NCBI GenBank assembly: GCA_000231825.2
Contig: JH720354.1
Location: 100,965-164,964, forward strand
Source of the DNA: Tetrahymena elliotti 4EA
Taxonomy: Eukaryota; Ciliophora; Oligohymenophorea; Hymenostomatida; Tetrahymenidae
DNA length: 64,000 bases
Reading direction: 5' to 3'
Shown here: positions 9,714-22,256 of the stretch, in pieces
How the letters are laid out: each line of letters opens with the position of its first letter
How positions within the stretch are numbered: the first letter of the stretch is position 1
The notes under the pieces: generated by a model
The model's database searches: none
What the model was told of the DNA's origin: nothing
What the model saw: the letters and a program-made list of their open reading frames with translations, nothing else
Made by a program: the position numbers and the translations under genes

Positions 9714-12700
9714 ATGCTGTCAAATTAATATATTGATAGAAGTTATACAACAAAGAAAAATAAAAAAATTTACTTGGATTATCAGCTCGTATCTCCAACA
9801 TATGAGAACCATGAATTATTTAAAAGCCCATAATTATATTCAGCTAGAAATGCTGTTCATTAAAAGTATAATAAGTAAGGAATATCTAATTCAGATAATT
9901 AAGTTCATTCATTTTCATAAAATAACTCACCTGAGAAGATTAGAAATCTGAATGCTTCTCAATAACAAATAGATTAAAATTATCATACAAATAGATTAAG
10001 GAGAGTCCTTTATGGAGTAAATACTGAATAGGGTATGCTTGTTGATAATATTAATATTGATATGTATAAAAAAAAGAAGAAATCTATACCTACTATTGAA
10101 TAAACTTCCTAGTTTTAGGTAGAGCAAGCCTTACAATTTTATTCTTCATCCCAATAACAAAGGCTAGCATCAAATTAATTTGGAGGAAATAACTAGAGAT
10201 AGAGCAGAGTGATAAGCAATCCATACAATTATCCTATTAATTAATAAGCTCAAATGTCAAAATAATCTGATTAAAGCTACTAATATGGAAATAATTAAAG
10301 CCAGTCTCTAAATAAAAGTTAAAATTATTCAACCTATGATGGTAAAGGTGAAGAAATGGCAAAATTATCTAAAAGATAATCAATAAGAAATATATTTGGT
10401 AAATAAGGAAACTAAAAAAATATGTCTTCATTAAATAGCTCTTAATAGAATATAACTCCTTTAGAAATAAACTGTGAAAATAGTAATAAATTGTAAAATT
10501 AATACTTCCCAATCACAAAAGCTCAACAAAAGAAAAATAAGTCTAATAGTGTATATTCAGCCATAGATATCTTCTAAAATTCTAATGGCTAGAGTTCAAA
10601 AACTAGTTTTGCTTTAGATTCTCCTTCACAAATTAATCTTAGCTTAAATCAATCATAATAAAATATTTAAAAATCTAAAAATTACAATTTTGGGAATGCT
10701 AATTGCTTCTAGAGTAACTCAGAGATTGATAAGATTTTTAAATCCAATAAAAACCCAGATAAAAATATTTCTTTAATTAAAAATTCAATTAATGGAATTT
10801 CTACTTTTTCTCTAGAACCTATACAACACACAAACCATTTAAAGGAGAAAAGTTTGGATTTAGTAAGAGATTCTTCTTTTAATTCAAATTAGTAATCTCC
10901 ATCTCTCAGCCCTAAAATTAAAAACAAAAAAAACAAGTCTATTGATAAAAATCAAGACACTCAACTAAGCCCAAAAAGGAAATTTGAAAAATGTTTCTCT
11001 GTGGAAAAAAGCCAAGATAATAAAGCTTCTTTAAAAACTCTAGCTGCAAATAGTTCTATTACTAAGCTAAATCAAAGAGAAAAGCTTCATGCTTTAACTC
11101 TTCCTAAACTAAAAGTGATTGTTGTAGATATGGTAAATAACTATGAAGATATAGATTAGAAGTTCATTAACATAGATCTTGAAAAATATTGGTTAAGTTT
11201 ACTAAATAAATCTGTTAGACTTATAGCAGATTTTGAATTAATGGCAAGATTATAGCCTTACATAATAGAAATATTATAATCAGATTACTATCTTAAATTT
11301 AGAACAAATTAATTATCTGGAAAATACCAATTAAAAGAACTAAGTAAATGGAATTTCCTGAAGGAAATACAAAGCTACGAAAAACTAGAAATACCTTAAA
11401 ATAAATTTTATGAATTCATCATTTATTATTTCATACCAATTCATGAATATAGAGAATAATTAATGAAAGACTTAACTTTATCAATCAATTAAAAAATATA
11501 AAACAAGTTTCCATTTGCTGAAGATATAAATACTCTTATGGATGTTAATGGTAACATAATCAATGACCTCTATGATTTTAATATAACTTAAAAAGTGTTA
11601 TTAGCTGGTAATCTCTCTTCTTTAATTGCCCTCTATCCATCTTTCTAAAAGAATCTTCAATAATACAATAAAAAAATAGAAAAAATCTCATTTATTAATG
11701 AAAGGAAAAAAAATTTTTAGTAAGCATTTGTCGTAGAAGAAGTATCTTCTCAGTAAATTGTCGTCAACCCTGATTCACCTTAATAAAATAAGAAATAGTT
11801 TAAATTACCTCAGATCTTACGCTTACCTCATAATAATTTGGCAACATAAGATTCTGTTTGTTCTCTTTATTCACCATCAAGTAATTAATTTTCAATTTGT
11901 TTTAAATTTCTTAATGAGAATATTTACCTAAAATAAATCCTTTAAAAATTTAAAATATTTTAAATTAATTCAAATTCAATCTAAAATTTTAACATATTTT
12001 TTTAAGTATTTAAAAAAAAAAAAAACAACTCAAATATTAAATTCAATAGCTAATTATTGGATACAATTTTTTATTCTGAGAATTTAAAATAAAATATCTA
12101 TAAGGTTAATTGCTTTAAATAATTTTCAGATAAATTAATTCCCAAGTTTTTTTATTGATTTTAGAAAATCTTTATAAATCTTAAAAATATACTTTTAAAA
12201 ATAGAGAAAAGCTAAATCGAAAACTCAGATATTTATAAGATAAATCCAAAGAGCCCTTAAAAAAAATTCGAGAATAGAAACATGAGTTTGATTTGTATTG
12301 CTGAATCAAATAACAATAATATAGTAATTGAAAAGGATAAAATTGACTCAAAAGCAAGTTAAACTACTATACTGAGTCAAAGAAAGATAATGATAAAAAA
12401 GGAATAAAAAAACTCTTTGTATTTGACTAAGGGGGATATAGAGACTTATTTGAAATAGTATGAAAGGCTAACTGAAAAGGATATTTTAAATTTTCATGCA
12501 GAGTTCAAATAGTTAGTGTCATTAAATTAAGTATATGAAGAAAAGGCAAATATTGGTATTAATACAAGATTAAAAAAACCTTTTAGAGATTATTTGATAT
12601 ACACTTAGATATTTTTTAGTATCAATCCATCCTTTTAAGATAAGCAAAGATAATTCTAAGCTTAAATTTTTGAAGCTTTATAAATAGAAATTAATGTAAG

Positions 12701-13121
12701 ATATTATTTCTTTTAATAGTTTTTTTATTTTTATTTTAAAATTTAAAAGATAGGAGATCACTAACATAGCACTCTAGGCTGGAACGATTTTCTTCTCATA
12801 AAAACATGTATAGCTAATATGCTTTCTCAAGATTAAAAAATAGCTTTTCTTTAAAGATTTTTCAATAAACATAGTATGAATCATTTAACAAAATAAGAAT
12901 TTTATAACCTTTTGGTCTCAGCTAGAGGAATAAGTTTTAATGAAAGTTCAGAAAAGCTAATCCTCTATGGGTTTTAAGAAGAGGTATGGAATAATTTAAG
13001 AGAGTTATAGTTTACTGAAAATGATAATTTTCTGATTTAAAAATTTTTCTAAAATACTAACCAAAACAGTAGAATAATAAATGACTTAATTTAATGGATG
13101 TTTTTATCCTCTTATGAATGA
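9714..13121 (+). CDS. Hypothetical protein, 1001 aa, long Gln/Asn/Ser-rich N-terminal half
   Basis: I do not recognise a domain. The ATG at 9714 opens a frame, with many TAA/TAG Gln codons, that runs to 11880. Splicing 11881-12228 (348 nt) and 12696-12749 (54 nt) keeps phase through exons 9714-11880, 12229-12695 and 12750-13121 and ends at TGA 13119-13121. Residues ~1-430 are low-complexity (Gln, Asn, Ser, Lys) with short Ser-Pro motifs (DSPSQ, SPSLSPK, QLSPKRK), so possibly phosphorylated and disordered. From ~430 to 720 a more ordered region appears (LHALTLPKLKVIVVDM, FYEFIIYYFIPIHEYREQ). The last ~280 residues look helical, including a stretch (KQEFYNLLVSARGISFNESS) that weakly resembles an EF-hand. 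The first intron is inferred from phase and composition only; without it the frame would stop at 12283-12285 and the rest would be a separate gene starting at 12282. Confidence 0.7.
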
Positions 13122-14224
13122 AAGTTTGTTTAATTAAAAAATAAAAAAGCTTTATTAAAAATGAAGAAATAAAATTTATTTTATTAAATAACAATTTTGA
13201 TAACTTATTTTCTTGATCTCTATATTTAGATGATGTATTATTAGTACTTATGTAATTTTCTATGATATAAAGTTAATAAATTTCATTTCAATTATTAATT
13301 CTGATTAGAATATACTTATCAATAAAATTTGTTCTTTCATTATTTTCTTCTTAGCCTATTCATATGTATTTAATAAGTTACATATTCAAATTTCATAACA
13401 TGAGTCAATAAAAAATAAGTTTGAGTAGGTTAAATATTAAAGAAAGAATTAATTTAATATATAAATAAAACAACATATTGATCAGTATTTCAAATGAATC
13501 ATAAAAAACTAACATTTTTATTAATCAAAAAATAAATAGTTTTAAATTTAACTTTACTGAATAAAAATAGCTTTAAAAAAGTTTGGTGGGAAATATTTAT
13601 TTAGAAATTCAATTTAGCAAAAAAAATTTATTGATCAAACAAATAAAATAAAAATATTATCTTAAATTTTAATGTACTGTAAATGTAAAATGTTATTTTA
13701 AGTTGCCATAATATATATTATTTTAAGATATTTTGCTGATAAAATTGTACCATAAATAAGAAGGTAGTATTCATACAGTTTAAGCAAAAAAATTCTTTAG
13801 TTATTAATTGGGTTAATAAAAAAAAATAGTTTAAATTACTAGATGTAAATGGACATTTAGAAAATTTGGAATGTAAAAGTAAGGTGAATCAAGCATATTA
13901 ATATTTAAATATATAACCAAATTGAATGGCTCTAAATGATTTGCTTCTAGATTTGATTATATTTTGTCTGTGGGATTTATAATTATTGGTTATGAGTTTG
14001 TTATTAAAAAATAGAAAGAAATTTTAAATTACAAATTTTTTACTTAACCTTTTCGATTACTTTAATTTTTGTAAATTTGAGATTAGCAATAATAAATATC
14101 TTCAAAATATTTTTTGTTTGAAATCACAGAATTGTAAATTTTGATAATTATTGAAGCAAGATCAATAAGCTTTACTAAAACAAAAAATAGATTCATCTTC
14201 AATTTAGTTTTAAAAGTCAGCAAA
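13122..14224. other. AT-rich intergenic gap between two + strand hypothetical genes
   Basis: No supportable gene, RNA or repeat. 13920-14000 is a little less AT-rich but carries no sustained frame on either strand. Confidence 0.45.
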
Positions 14225-16456
14225 ATGTCTAAATTGGTTTGCGTTTAAGAAGAATAAAATACACCCACAAGCAATTAAAGCATTTCAAATAATTATGAAA
14301 ATAATCATTAATCAAATTAAATATAATCTATAAATACTCAATTTATTACTCCAATTAGAGCTAATGGGCAAAAAAATGTCCTTCTCAAGAGTTAGATGCA
14401 GACAAGATCTAATTCTAGAAAGAGAATATTGACAGAATCTATGGAGGATAATCAATAAAGTTAAATTTAATCTACTAATAAATCTATAAACTATGAGAAT
14501 AAAAATAATTCATTTTCTATTATTGATTAAGTGCCTGACTAAAAAATGAATTCGCAAGTAAGAAACTCTAAACCATAAAATTTAATGCTCAAAGGAAATG
14601 ATATATAATCATACATAAATACTTAAATACAAAAAAAACTATCATATTGCATCAATGGGAGCAATTCGAAGGAAATTTATCCTTCAAAAATTGTAGCCGC
14701 TTTGAAAGATAAATAAAATAATTAAAGTATACAGAGTGCTTTGAAAAATACTTAAATATCTACTTAAGAATAATAGTAATCCCAATTTAGGAATTCAGAA
14801 AATGGTAATCAGTTAAGAAGTGCTAATTAAATTACATATAAACGTATAAAAGATGCTTATAAATTAGCTGATTAAAGTTATCCTTCTGTTATTGATCACA
14901 GCTAGTAACTAGAATCACAATATAGTTCTGAAAAAACAAATAAATCAGTACAAAAACCAAGCTATCATCAGAAAATTAGCTAATCAATTGAGAGATAAAA
15001 GCTAAGAGAAATTTGCAACAAAAGTGATTAAAGAATAAATGATTTTTAATGTAAAAATGATAGTTCAGATAAACCTACGAATAAATAGGAATTAAATAAA
15101 AATGATTTCTAAAACGATCATGAGAAATCAATTTATCGTTGTTAAAGTGAAAAGAGAATGAACTCAGAATAATCAATCAACTCAAATTATTCGGCTTAGA
15201 CTTGTCCCCAAAATAGAGTTAAATCACCTTAATCCATTATTTCTATGATTTCAAGTAAAAGCTTGAAGTAAAGACCTTTTTCCAAAAAAATAATCGAAAA
15301 AATAAAATTAAATCGTAGATAGTAAAATGGTAGCAGTTATGATGCAAGTAGCACTTACTATACTGATATGAGTGCTATGCAATCTAGCCAGGCCTAGCAA
15401 GTTAGTTTTAACTTATAAATTGTTTAGTAGGCTTAAAGAATAAATAAATATGCAGAATATATAAAATAAGAAACTTATAAAACTAGCTAAGAACTCAGAC
15501 CAAATAAAGAGAAAGTAAAAGAATTAGTCAATTAGATTTTGTAGATGTATTAATTTTTAATGACACTTTCCTCTGATAAGTAAAGAATAGCTAAAATTAT
15601 GATTGATTGTGGTGCAGCTAAAGGAAAATTAATAGAAATATTCTTTTAAAATTAAATTCAAAATATATCACCTTTAAAAGATGATAACTATTATAATAAA
15701 TACATGGATACAGTTGAAAGAACTTTTACTTCTTTAATCAATAAAGAAGAATTCAATTAACATATTAATGATAAATCTATCCATGATCACTCTTTGCTCA
15801 CAGATTAATCACCATAATCCAATCAGATCAATGATCTCATACTTAAGTACACTCTTGAACCAAAAAATTTCTTTGAAAAAACTTATTTTAAAATATTGTA
15901 AAAAGACTCAAATGGTATTGCTTATGTCTAAGAGTATATTGATCTTTAAGTTTTAGAAGACTTAGATAATTTAAAGACAACACTATAAGTATGTCTTAAA
16001 TACACCGAAGACACTTCACCTTAAAAAAACAAATCAAGATCAAAATCTCCATAAATGAATTTAACACCTTCCAAGCATGCAAGCAAAGAGATAAAAGTGT
16101 CTGAGTTTGATGTAAAAATAAACAAATATGAATTAAAAAAACAAGGAATTAAAACTAAATGTCAAATAATACAACCAAAATAGCCTTCTCAATAACAATA
16201 ATAAAAAATAAATTAATTAAATATTAACAATAAAAATCAAGAATTAAAAATATAAGAAAATGATGATAATATTTTACAATATTTAGATTTACTTAAAGAT
16301 TAAAGAAATGAAAGAAAAGGCATTATTTCTGAAATGTAGGAGTATTGTTCTATAAATAAAGGAGAGAGGTTACCCTTATATTTTAATGAGCCTTTTCATA
16401 ATTTAATTGATTATTCAATTGATCTTGATTTACTAGGTGTACCAAAATACTAGTGA
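14225..16456 (+). CDS. Hypothetical protein, 743 aa, Gln/Asn/Ser-rich, apparently intronless
   Basis: A single uninterrupted frame from ATG 14225 to TGA 16454-16456 with dozens of TAA/TAG Gln codons. The first ~420 residues are low-complexity and basic/polar, with Ser and Gln runs and scattered Ser-Pro sites, probably disordered. From ~430 to ~590 the composition becomes more ordered (QILQMYQFLMTLSSDKQRI, IMIDCGAAKGKLIEIFFQNQ, DTVERTFTSLINKEEF). A second low-complexity Lys/Gln stretch follows before the end (EPFHNLIDYSIDLDLLGVPK). I recognise no domain, signal peptide or membrane segment. Lack of introns is unusual beside its neighbours, which all have several. The general style resembles the preceding gene, but I see no clear sequence homology. 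Probably a ciliate-specific, non-membrane protein. Confidence 0.75.
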
Positions 16457-16904
16457 AAAAATGTAAGTATAAAACAACTAAAAAATAATAATTACAACAA
16501 TAATAATAAATTTTGTTTGAATCATTTTGTTTTGATTGAAATAATATATTCAAACAATCTTTTGACTAAAAATACCAAACAGTTACAATTATATAATAGA
16601 AATAAATCATTTAGAAGAAAATGAAGAAATCTAAAATATTTTCATTTTTAATAAATTTTTTTAATAAGATAAAAATAAAAAATATTAAGTTTAATTATTT
16701 AAAAAATATGATTTTATATTAAAATTTACTAAAAATTTATATTTGTTTTCAAAATTTTGTTAAAATAATTTTTGGTTTAAGACTTTTGGATATTTATGTT
16801 AAGTTATCTCCTATTTTTACAGAAAGAATTAAATTTTTTAAGAAATAATCACAGTTTATCAATTTCAAGAGAATGAAATCAATTAATAAATCATTTATAT
16901 TCGA
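16457..16904. other. AT-rich gap between convergent genes
   Basis: Contains 3' flanks of the + strand gene ending at 16456 and the minus-strand transporter ending at 16905. Nothing else is visible. Confidence 0.45.
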
Positions 16905-19058
16905 TCAAACTTCATGCATTTCTTAAAGTAGAGCTTTAGTTGAGATATTTTTTTCATTTTCTACTATTGGAGATTTTATTTCATCTTATTCATATGGAAT
17001 CCCTTTATATCTTTGGTAAAAATAATAAATTATATAATAAGGATAGAGGGTTATAATCCATCCAATTAAGGTGCACCACCAAGGTTGGTCAAATATTTTT
17101 GTTATTTATAAGTAAAGAGACATTAATCCTAAACCAGCTGTGAATAATGGCACAGAATAATGCAATAGGAATATAAAAATTTATGGAGTTGGTTCTGAGA
17201 TATACAGCTTAATCTTTTCCTCAATGACTTCCCATTTTTCGATCCAAGTGAAAAAGAAAACTTCTATAAATAGTCCCATAAATAAGTTAAAACCAACTCC
17301 ATAAGTGTCTACTAAATCAAGAAAATAGAACCCAGCTTAAGTACAATAAAGAAATCCAAATAGTGATACAGCTCCACACACAAGAGCTCTTACCCATTTC
17401 ATAGGAATTCTATGTTATAAAATAATTATACCATCTCCATTTAATTCATCTTCTAGAGTTCCAGCTAAACCATCCATAAATGCAAACTGAGTATCAATTC
17501 CTATTTAAAAAAACAGTTTAATTTTAGCTTTTTATTTATGAATTTACCTAAAAATATCATGGTGATAAAAAAAATAATTGCCAATAAATTAGAAAGAGGC
17601 ATTTTTGTGAGTACAGCAGGAAAAACTATAAAAGCAAGATCAGGCCCTCTTAAAGGAATTTCATCTATTGGAATATTTGTTATATGAGACATATATCCCA
17701 TATAGCTGAATATAGCCATCGAAGCAAGAAATCCACATAAAACTGTAAATAAAGGTATTAAGTAGGAAGATTTCTTTATTTCTTATGAAATAGGTCTATA
17801 ACTACCAAATAATACTAAAACACCACCTCCAGTACTAACCTAAAATATAGCTTAATTTGTAGCATCTACCCAAACTGTTAATGAAGATAATTTAGACCAA
17901 TCAGGCATAAAAAGCCATTTAATACCTTACCAAGATCCAGGTAGAAACATACCTCTAATAAGAAGAAAAAATAGTAATATGTAAGGAGAAGTAGCTGTTA
18001 CCATTGCTACTCTACCAGATACTGCAACTCCTTTCTAAATACATAAATATCTAATATTAAAAAAATAATTTGTTTAAAAAATTTTATGCTTTAGTTTTTT
18101 CTCTTAAATTTACACTATTATTTATGAGAGAATATAACAGAATAGAAGTGGCCAGATAATGTGTCCTATTTCACTAATGCTATTAGAAAACTGTAAAACT
18201 TCTTTGTAAAAATAATCCTAAGTTGTTTAGATAAAATTTAGAGCAGAAAAATAACCAAAATATTTTCTAAATAATTAATCTTTTAAAATATTAAATTGCA
18301 CTAAAAGTCTCAAATTGATTTTCAACTAAAACAAAAGAGCTACTTTTTCATATCAATCAATCTATTTATTTATTCCTTTTTTCTAAAATATATTTAAATA
18401 TTACTGAATTCCAAGGTACTGGAGAGTCTTTAGGAGCAGTCCAAGGTAAGGGTGAAGTGAAACTCTCATAGAGAAAATAAAAGGAATAGCCAAGAATTAA
18501 ATTGTAATAAGTAGACATACTGAAAGTTGTTAGTAATGGAAATATACCTAACCCTTTAAATTTCTTATGAGTCTATTTTAAAAATAATAAGATATTAAAA
18601 CATTTTTTTTGGTATTTTTTTTAAAGAAAATCATATTTTTTTTTTGTTTGTTAAGCTTTTTTATTAACATTTTAATCTGAGTATATTACTTTTTCAAAGC
18701 ATTAAGGAGGGCTTTTTTAGAGCATCTACCCAAGTGCAGTTTCAAAGTAAAATGATGGTATACCTATTAAAAAAAGCATAATCAAATATGGTATTAAGAA
18801 AACTCCTCCTCCATTTTTATAGACCAAATATGGAAATCTCCAAACACTACCAAATCCTGCTGCATATCCTAAAATAGTAAGCAAGTATTCTAAGTAGTTA
18901 TTAAATCTATCTCTCTCATGGTGATTTTCTAAGCTTAAAGTTCTCTTTATACCAGCTCTATGGTAACCTCTAACATGGTCATGATCATCATCTTAATTCA
19001 GATTAGTATGGCTATTTAATTTCTCTGAGGAATAAATATCTGATAAACTATGAGCCAT
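16905..19058 (-). CDS. SLC6 / neurotransmitter:sodium symporter family transporter, copy A
   Basis: A LeuT-fold plasma-membrane transporter for a small amino-acid-like solute. Five exons in phase: 19058-18690, 18572-18405, 18217-18114, 18050-17548 and 17500-16905, giving 579 aa, normal for SLC6. TM1 carries the family signature as [15 protein letters not shown] then KNGGG. TM6 reads [20 protein letters not shown] and TM8 [12 protein letters not shown]. Gly occupies the place of the monoamine-binding Asp of TM1, which fits an amino-acid rather than amine substrate. The TM1 Asn that ligates Na1 in LeuT/SERT (GLGN) is Ser71. By ungapped alignment the TM6 Ser and TM7 Asn ligands are Gln and Thr, while the Na2-site Asp-Thr pair in TM8 is present. 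It is a tandem duplicate of the next gene, with all introns at the same phase and two exons of identical length. Substrate and ion coupling cannot be told from sequence. Confidence 0.92.
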
Positions 19059-19909
19059 TATCTACCTAATTTTAAGTTTTAATTGTATTCTTTTTGTTTT
19101 AAAAAAAACTAATATCTTAAATTATTTCTTTTTAGATTTTTTTGATGACACAATCATTTAAGTATATAAGATATTAATAGAATAACTTAAATTTTTGCAA
19201 TTAAATAACACGTTAATTTAAAAGGATGTCCAATCTTATAAAGAATTTTAGACAAAAAAATAGTCAGCTTCATTTTTCACACAACATCTTCAAAGTAATA
19301 CTCAAGAAATTTATTTATTTAAGAATTATGAATAAGCAGATTAAAAAATTGAATGTTTAAAAATTTAGGAACAGTGGTTTAATCTCTCAAAAAAAAAATA
19401 AAAATAAACAAACTTGATTAAATGAAAATATATTAACTATTAATGAATGTATTAAATCATTATTTAGTGCGTAACTTCTTAGCCATATTACTATTTGATC
19501 TATCTATTTATAATTAATTAACTTTCTAAATTTACATAAAATTAGGAGCACATAATTCAAGATTTTTGTAAATTATTCAGAATACCATAACCATAAATCT
19601 AATAAACTTTCTCATTATTTTTTACTCAAAATCTTAGTTTTTAAAATTATTAAATGCTTTTAATTAGCTGATAATTATTCATTTTACTTTTTCTTTCAAG
19701 TTACAAGTTTTTATGTATAAAAAATTAATTGATCTATTTAAAGGTTTTTATTAAAACATGTAATTAATATTCTAAAACAATAATTGATGTTAGTTTATCT
19801 CATTTAAATTGATTATTTAATTTATTGATAAAAAAATTTAAAATAATATTTGATATAAAAATAGTAAATTGAGTAAATTACATTTAAAATTAATATTTTG
19901 TTTCTATTT
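19059..19909. other. Intergenic spacer between the tandem SLC6-type genes
   Basis: 5' flank of copy A and 3' flank of copy B. AT-rich, with no coding frame I can support. Confidence 0.45.
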
Positions 19910-22256
19910 TCAATATTCAACCAATTCTTATTCAAGTTCTTTATCTCCTTGCTATTCTCTTTCTTAGCTTGTTCTACCTTAGTATGATTTTTCATCTTTA
20001 TATTTTTAGTAGTAGTAATATATGGCATAATATGGATAAAGTGTAAAAATCCATCCTATTAAACTGACCCACCATGCTTATTAATTAATTTTTAATAATT
20101 AAAGAATAGCTGCTAGAGCTCCTAGAAGACCAGTAAAGACAGGTACAGAGTATTTTAACAAAGTTTTATAGATCTAGGGAGTGGGTTCACCAATATATTG
20201 AGTAATCTTGATCTCTAAAGTATCCCAGTCCTCCATCCAGTTAAAAAAGTAGACTTCCATAAATACAGCAGTAATCAAATTAACTCCAACTCCATAACTG
20301 TCAATAAACTCAAGATAGTAAAATCCTGCTTAAGTACTGTAAAGAAAAGCTGATAGAGATACAATTGAGCATATACCCATTCTAATATGCTTTTAAGTTA
20401 TTGATATGTTAAAAATTTTAGCATCTGTACCATGGAATTCATCCTCAATAGAACCTGCAAGACCATCCATGAATGCAAATTAAGTGTCAATACCTTAAAT
20501 ATTTATGAAAAGTTAAATTATAAATTTTTTATGATTTAAAATGAATTTTACCTAAAAATACCATTGTGAGGAAGAATATAATTGAAAGTAAATTTGAGAA
20601 AGGCATTAGAGTTAAGACAGCTGGAAAAACTACAAAAGCAAGATCTGGACCAGATAAAGGAATATCTTATATATTCTATCCAGTTAAATGTGACATATAT
20701 CCCATAAAACTAAATATCACAAAGGAAGCAAGAAATCCACATAAAACGGTTAATAAAGGCACCATGTATGATGTTTACTTTACTTCTTGAGAAACTGGTC
20801 TATAACTACCAAAAATTACTAAAACACCACATCCTGTGCTCACTTAGAAAATAATTTAATTAGCAGCATCAACCCAAACTTGTAAATCACTTAGCTTGCT
20901 CCAGTCTGGGGAGAATAAATAAGAAATACCAGTAAAAGCACCCTCCAAGAATAATCCTCTGACCATCAAAATAAATAATAAAATGTAAGGTGAGGTTGCA
21001 GTAAAAAGTGCAATTCTACCAGAGACAGAGACTCCTTTTTAAATGCAGAAATAACTAATTTAATTAATAGAATATTTTCAAATTTGATTAATTGATGTGA
21101 TGTAATCCAATTTTATGGATTAAAATTTTAGATCAAAAAAAGCATTCCAAGGTTATTTTTAAACCAAAAAAGAAAGAAAATTAAAAATCGAAGAAAATAT
21201 TGAAAAATTGTCATAAATTTAATTTTCAATTTGTTGCTTATTTAATCAGAAATAGATAGATAGAAATTTTTAAATTATAGTAAGATAAATAAACAAACTA
21301 TCCTAACTAATTTTTATATGATTATTTGTTGAAAAATGAAAATTAACTTATAAAGAATTTAAATTGTTACACAATCAATTGAGATAATAAATAGCAGAAG
21401 AAGATAGGCCACACAATACCACCCAATTCATCTAAACCATTTGAAGAGTTTAAGAAGTCTTTATAGAAATAATCCTTTTTTTCCAAGAATAAAAAGCAAT
21501 TAGTATAATTAATATAATTTAATAAAGATAGCTAAATATAATGCAAATAAATGGTTATTTAATTAATTACTTGGTTCCAAGGTTTTTAGTTATCTTCTAG
21601 GTTTTCTAATTTCCAAGGTAGAGGATATGTGAAACTCTTCCATAAGAAATATATTGAATATGCCAATATAAGATTATAGTATGTTGACATTGAGAAGTTT
21701 ACACACACAGGGAAGATACCTAGACCTTTCCATTTTTTATGAATCTGATTTTAAACAAAAATATTTTTATTTCTTAACTATTTTTATAAAGAGCTTTCTC
21801 CTTCAGAAACTTGAAGCTCAACAAAATTTAAAAAATTGTAAATTCAATATTTACTTTTTCAAAAATCTGAGGTGGACCTCTTTGGAATATTTAACCTAAA
21901 ACAGTTTCAAAGTAAAAGGAAGGGAAACCTATCAAAAATAGGAAAATAAAGTAAGGTATTAAAAAGACACCACCTCCATTCTTAAAAATAAGATAAGGGA
22001 ATCTCCAAACACTACCAAATCCTGCAGCAAATCCTAAAACACTAACTAAATATTCATAATAGCTGTTAAATCTATCTCTTTCATGGTGATCTTAATCTAA
22101 TTATCTATTTAATGCTGCTCTATGCTCACCTCTTTTCTCATGAATATCCCTATTCTCATCATACCAATTCTGTATTTTGTACTATTCATTTTTAGTCAAG
22201 AGAGTCAAAGGCTTCTGCTATGGTCTCTCTTTTTATCCAAATAATTTTTCATGCAT
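19910..22256 (-). CDS. SLC6 / neurotransmitter:sodium symporter family transporter, copy B
   Basis: Same family and architecture as copy A. Exons 22256-21855, 21744-21571, 21474-21371, 21054-20552 and 20493-19910 stay in phase and give 588 aa. Exon 3 (104 nt) and exon 4 (503 nt) have exactly the lengths of their copy A counterparts. The N-terminal cytosolic tail is longer (about 75 residues, Gln/Glu-rich), then TM1 [17 protein letters not shown]6 VSTGCGVLVIFGSYRP and TM8 [12 protein letters not shown]. It has the same departures at the Na1-type positions (Ser82 for Asn in TM1) and the same SYR in place of the usual SYN after TM6. The C-terminal tail after TM12 (LYPYYAIYYYQ) is ~35 residues, charged and Gln-rich, and differs from copy A, as does the N-terminal tail, so regulation or sorting may differ. 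Probable role: uptake of an amino acid or related solute. Confidence 0.92.

Noticed and set aside
2064..16456. Genes broken by many internal stop codons, i.e. pseudogenes
   Set aside because: All the 'stops' are TAA and TAG; TGA alone ends the frames. Conserved proteins such as HPD and ALDH7A1 have Gln-compatible TAA/TAG, so the code is the ciliate one.
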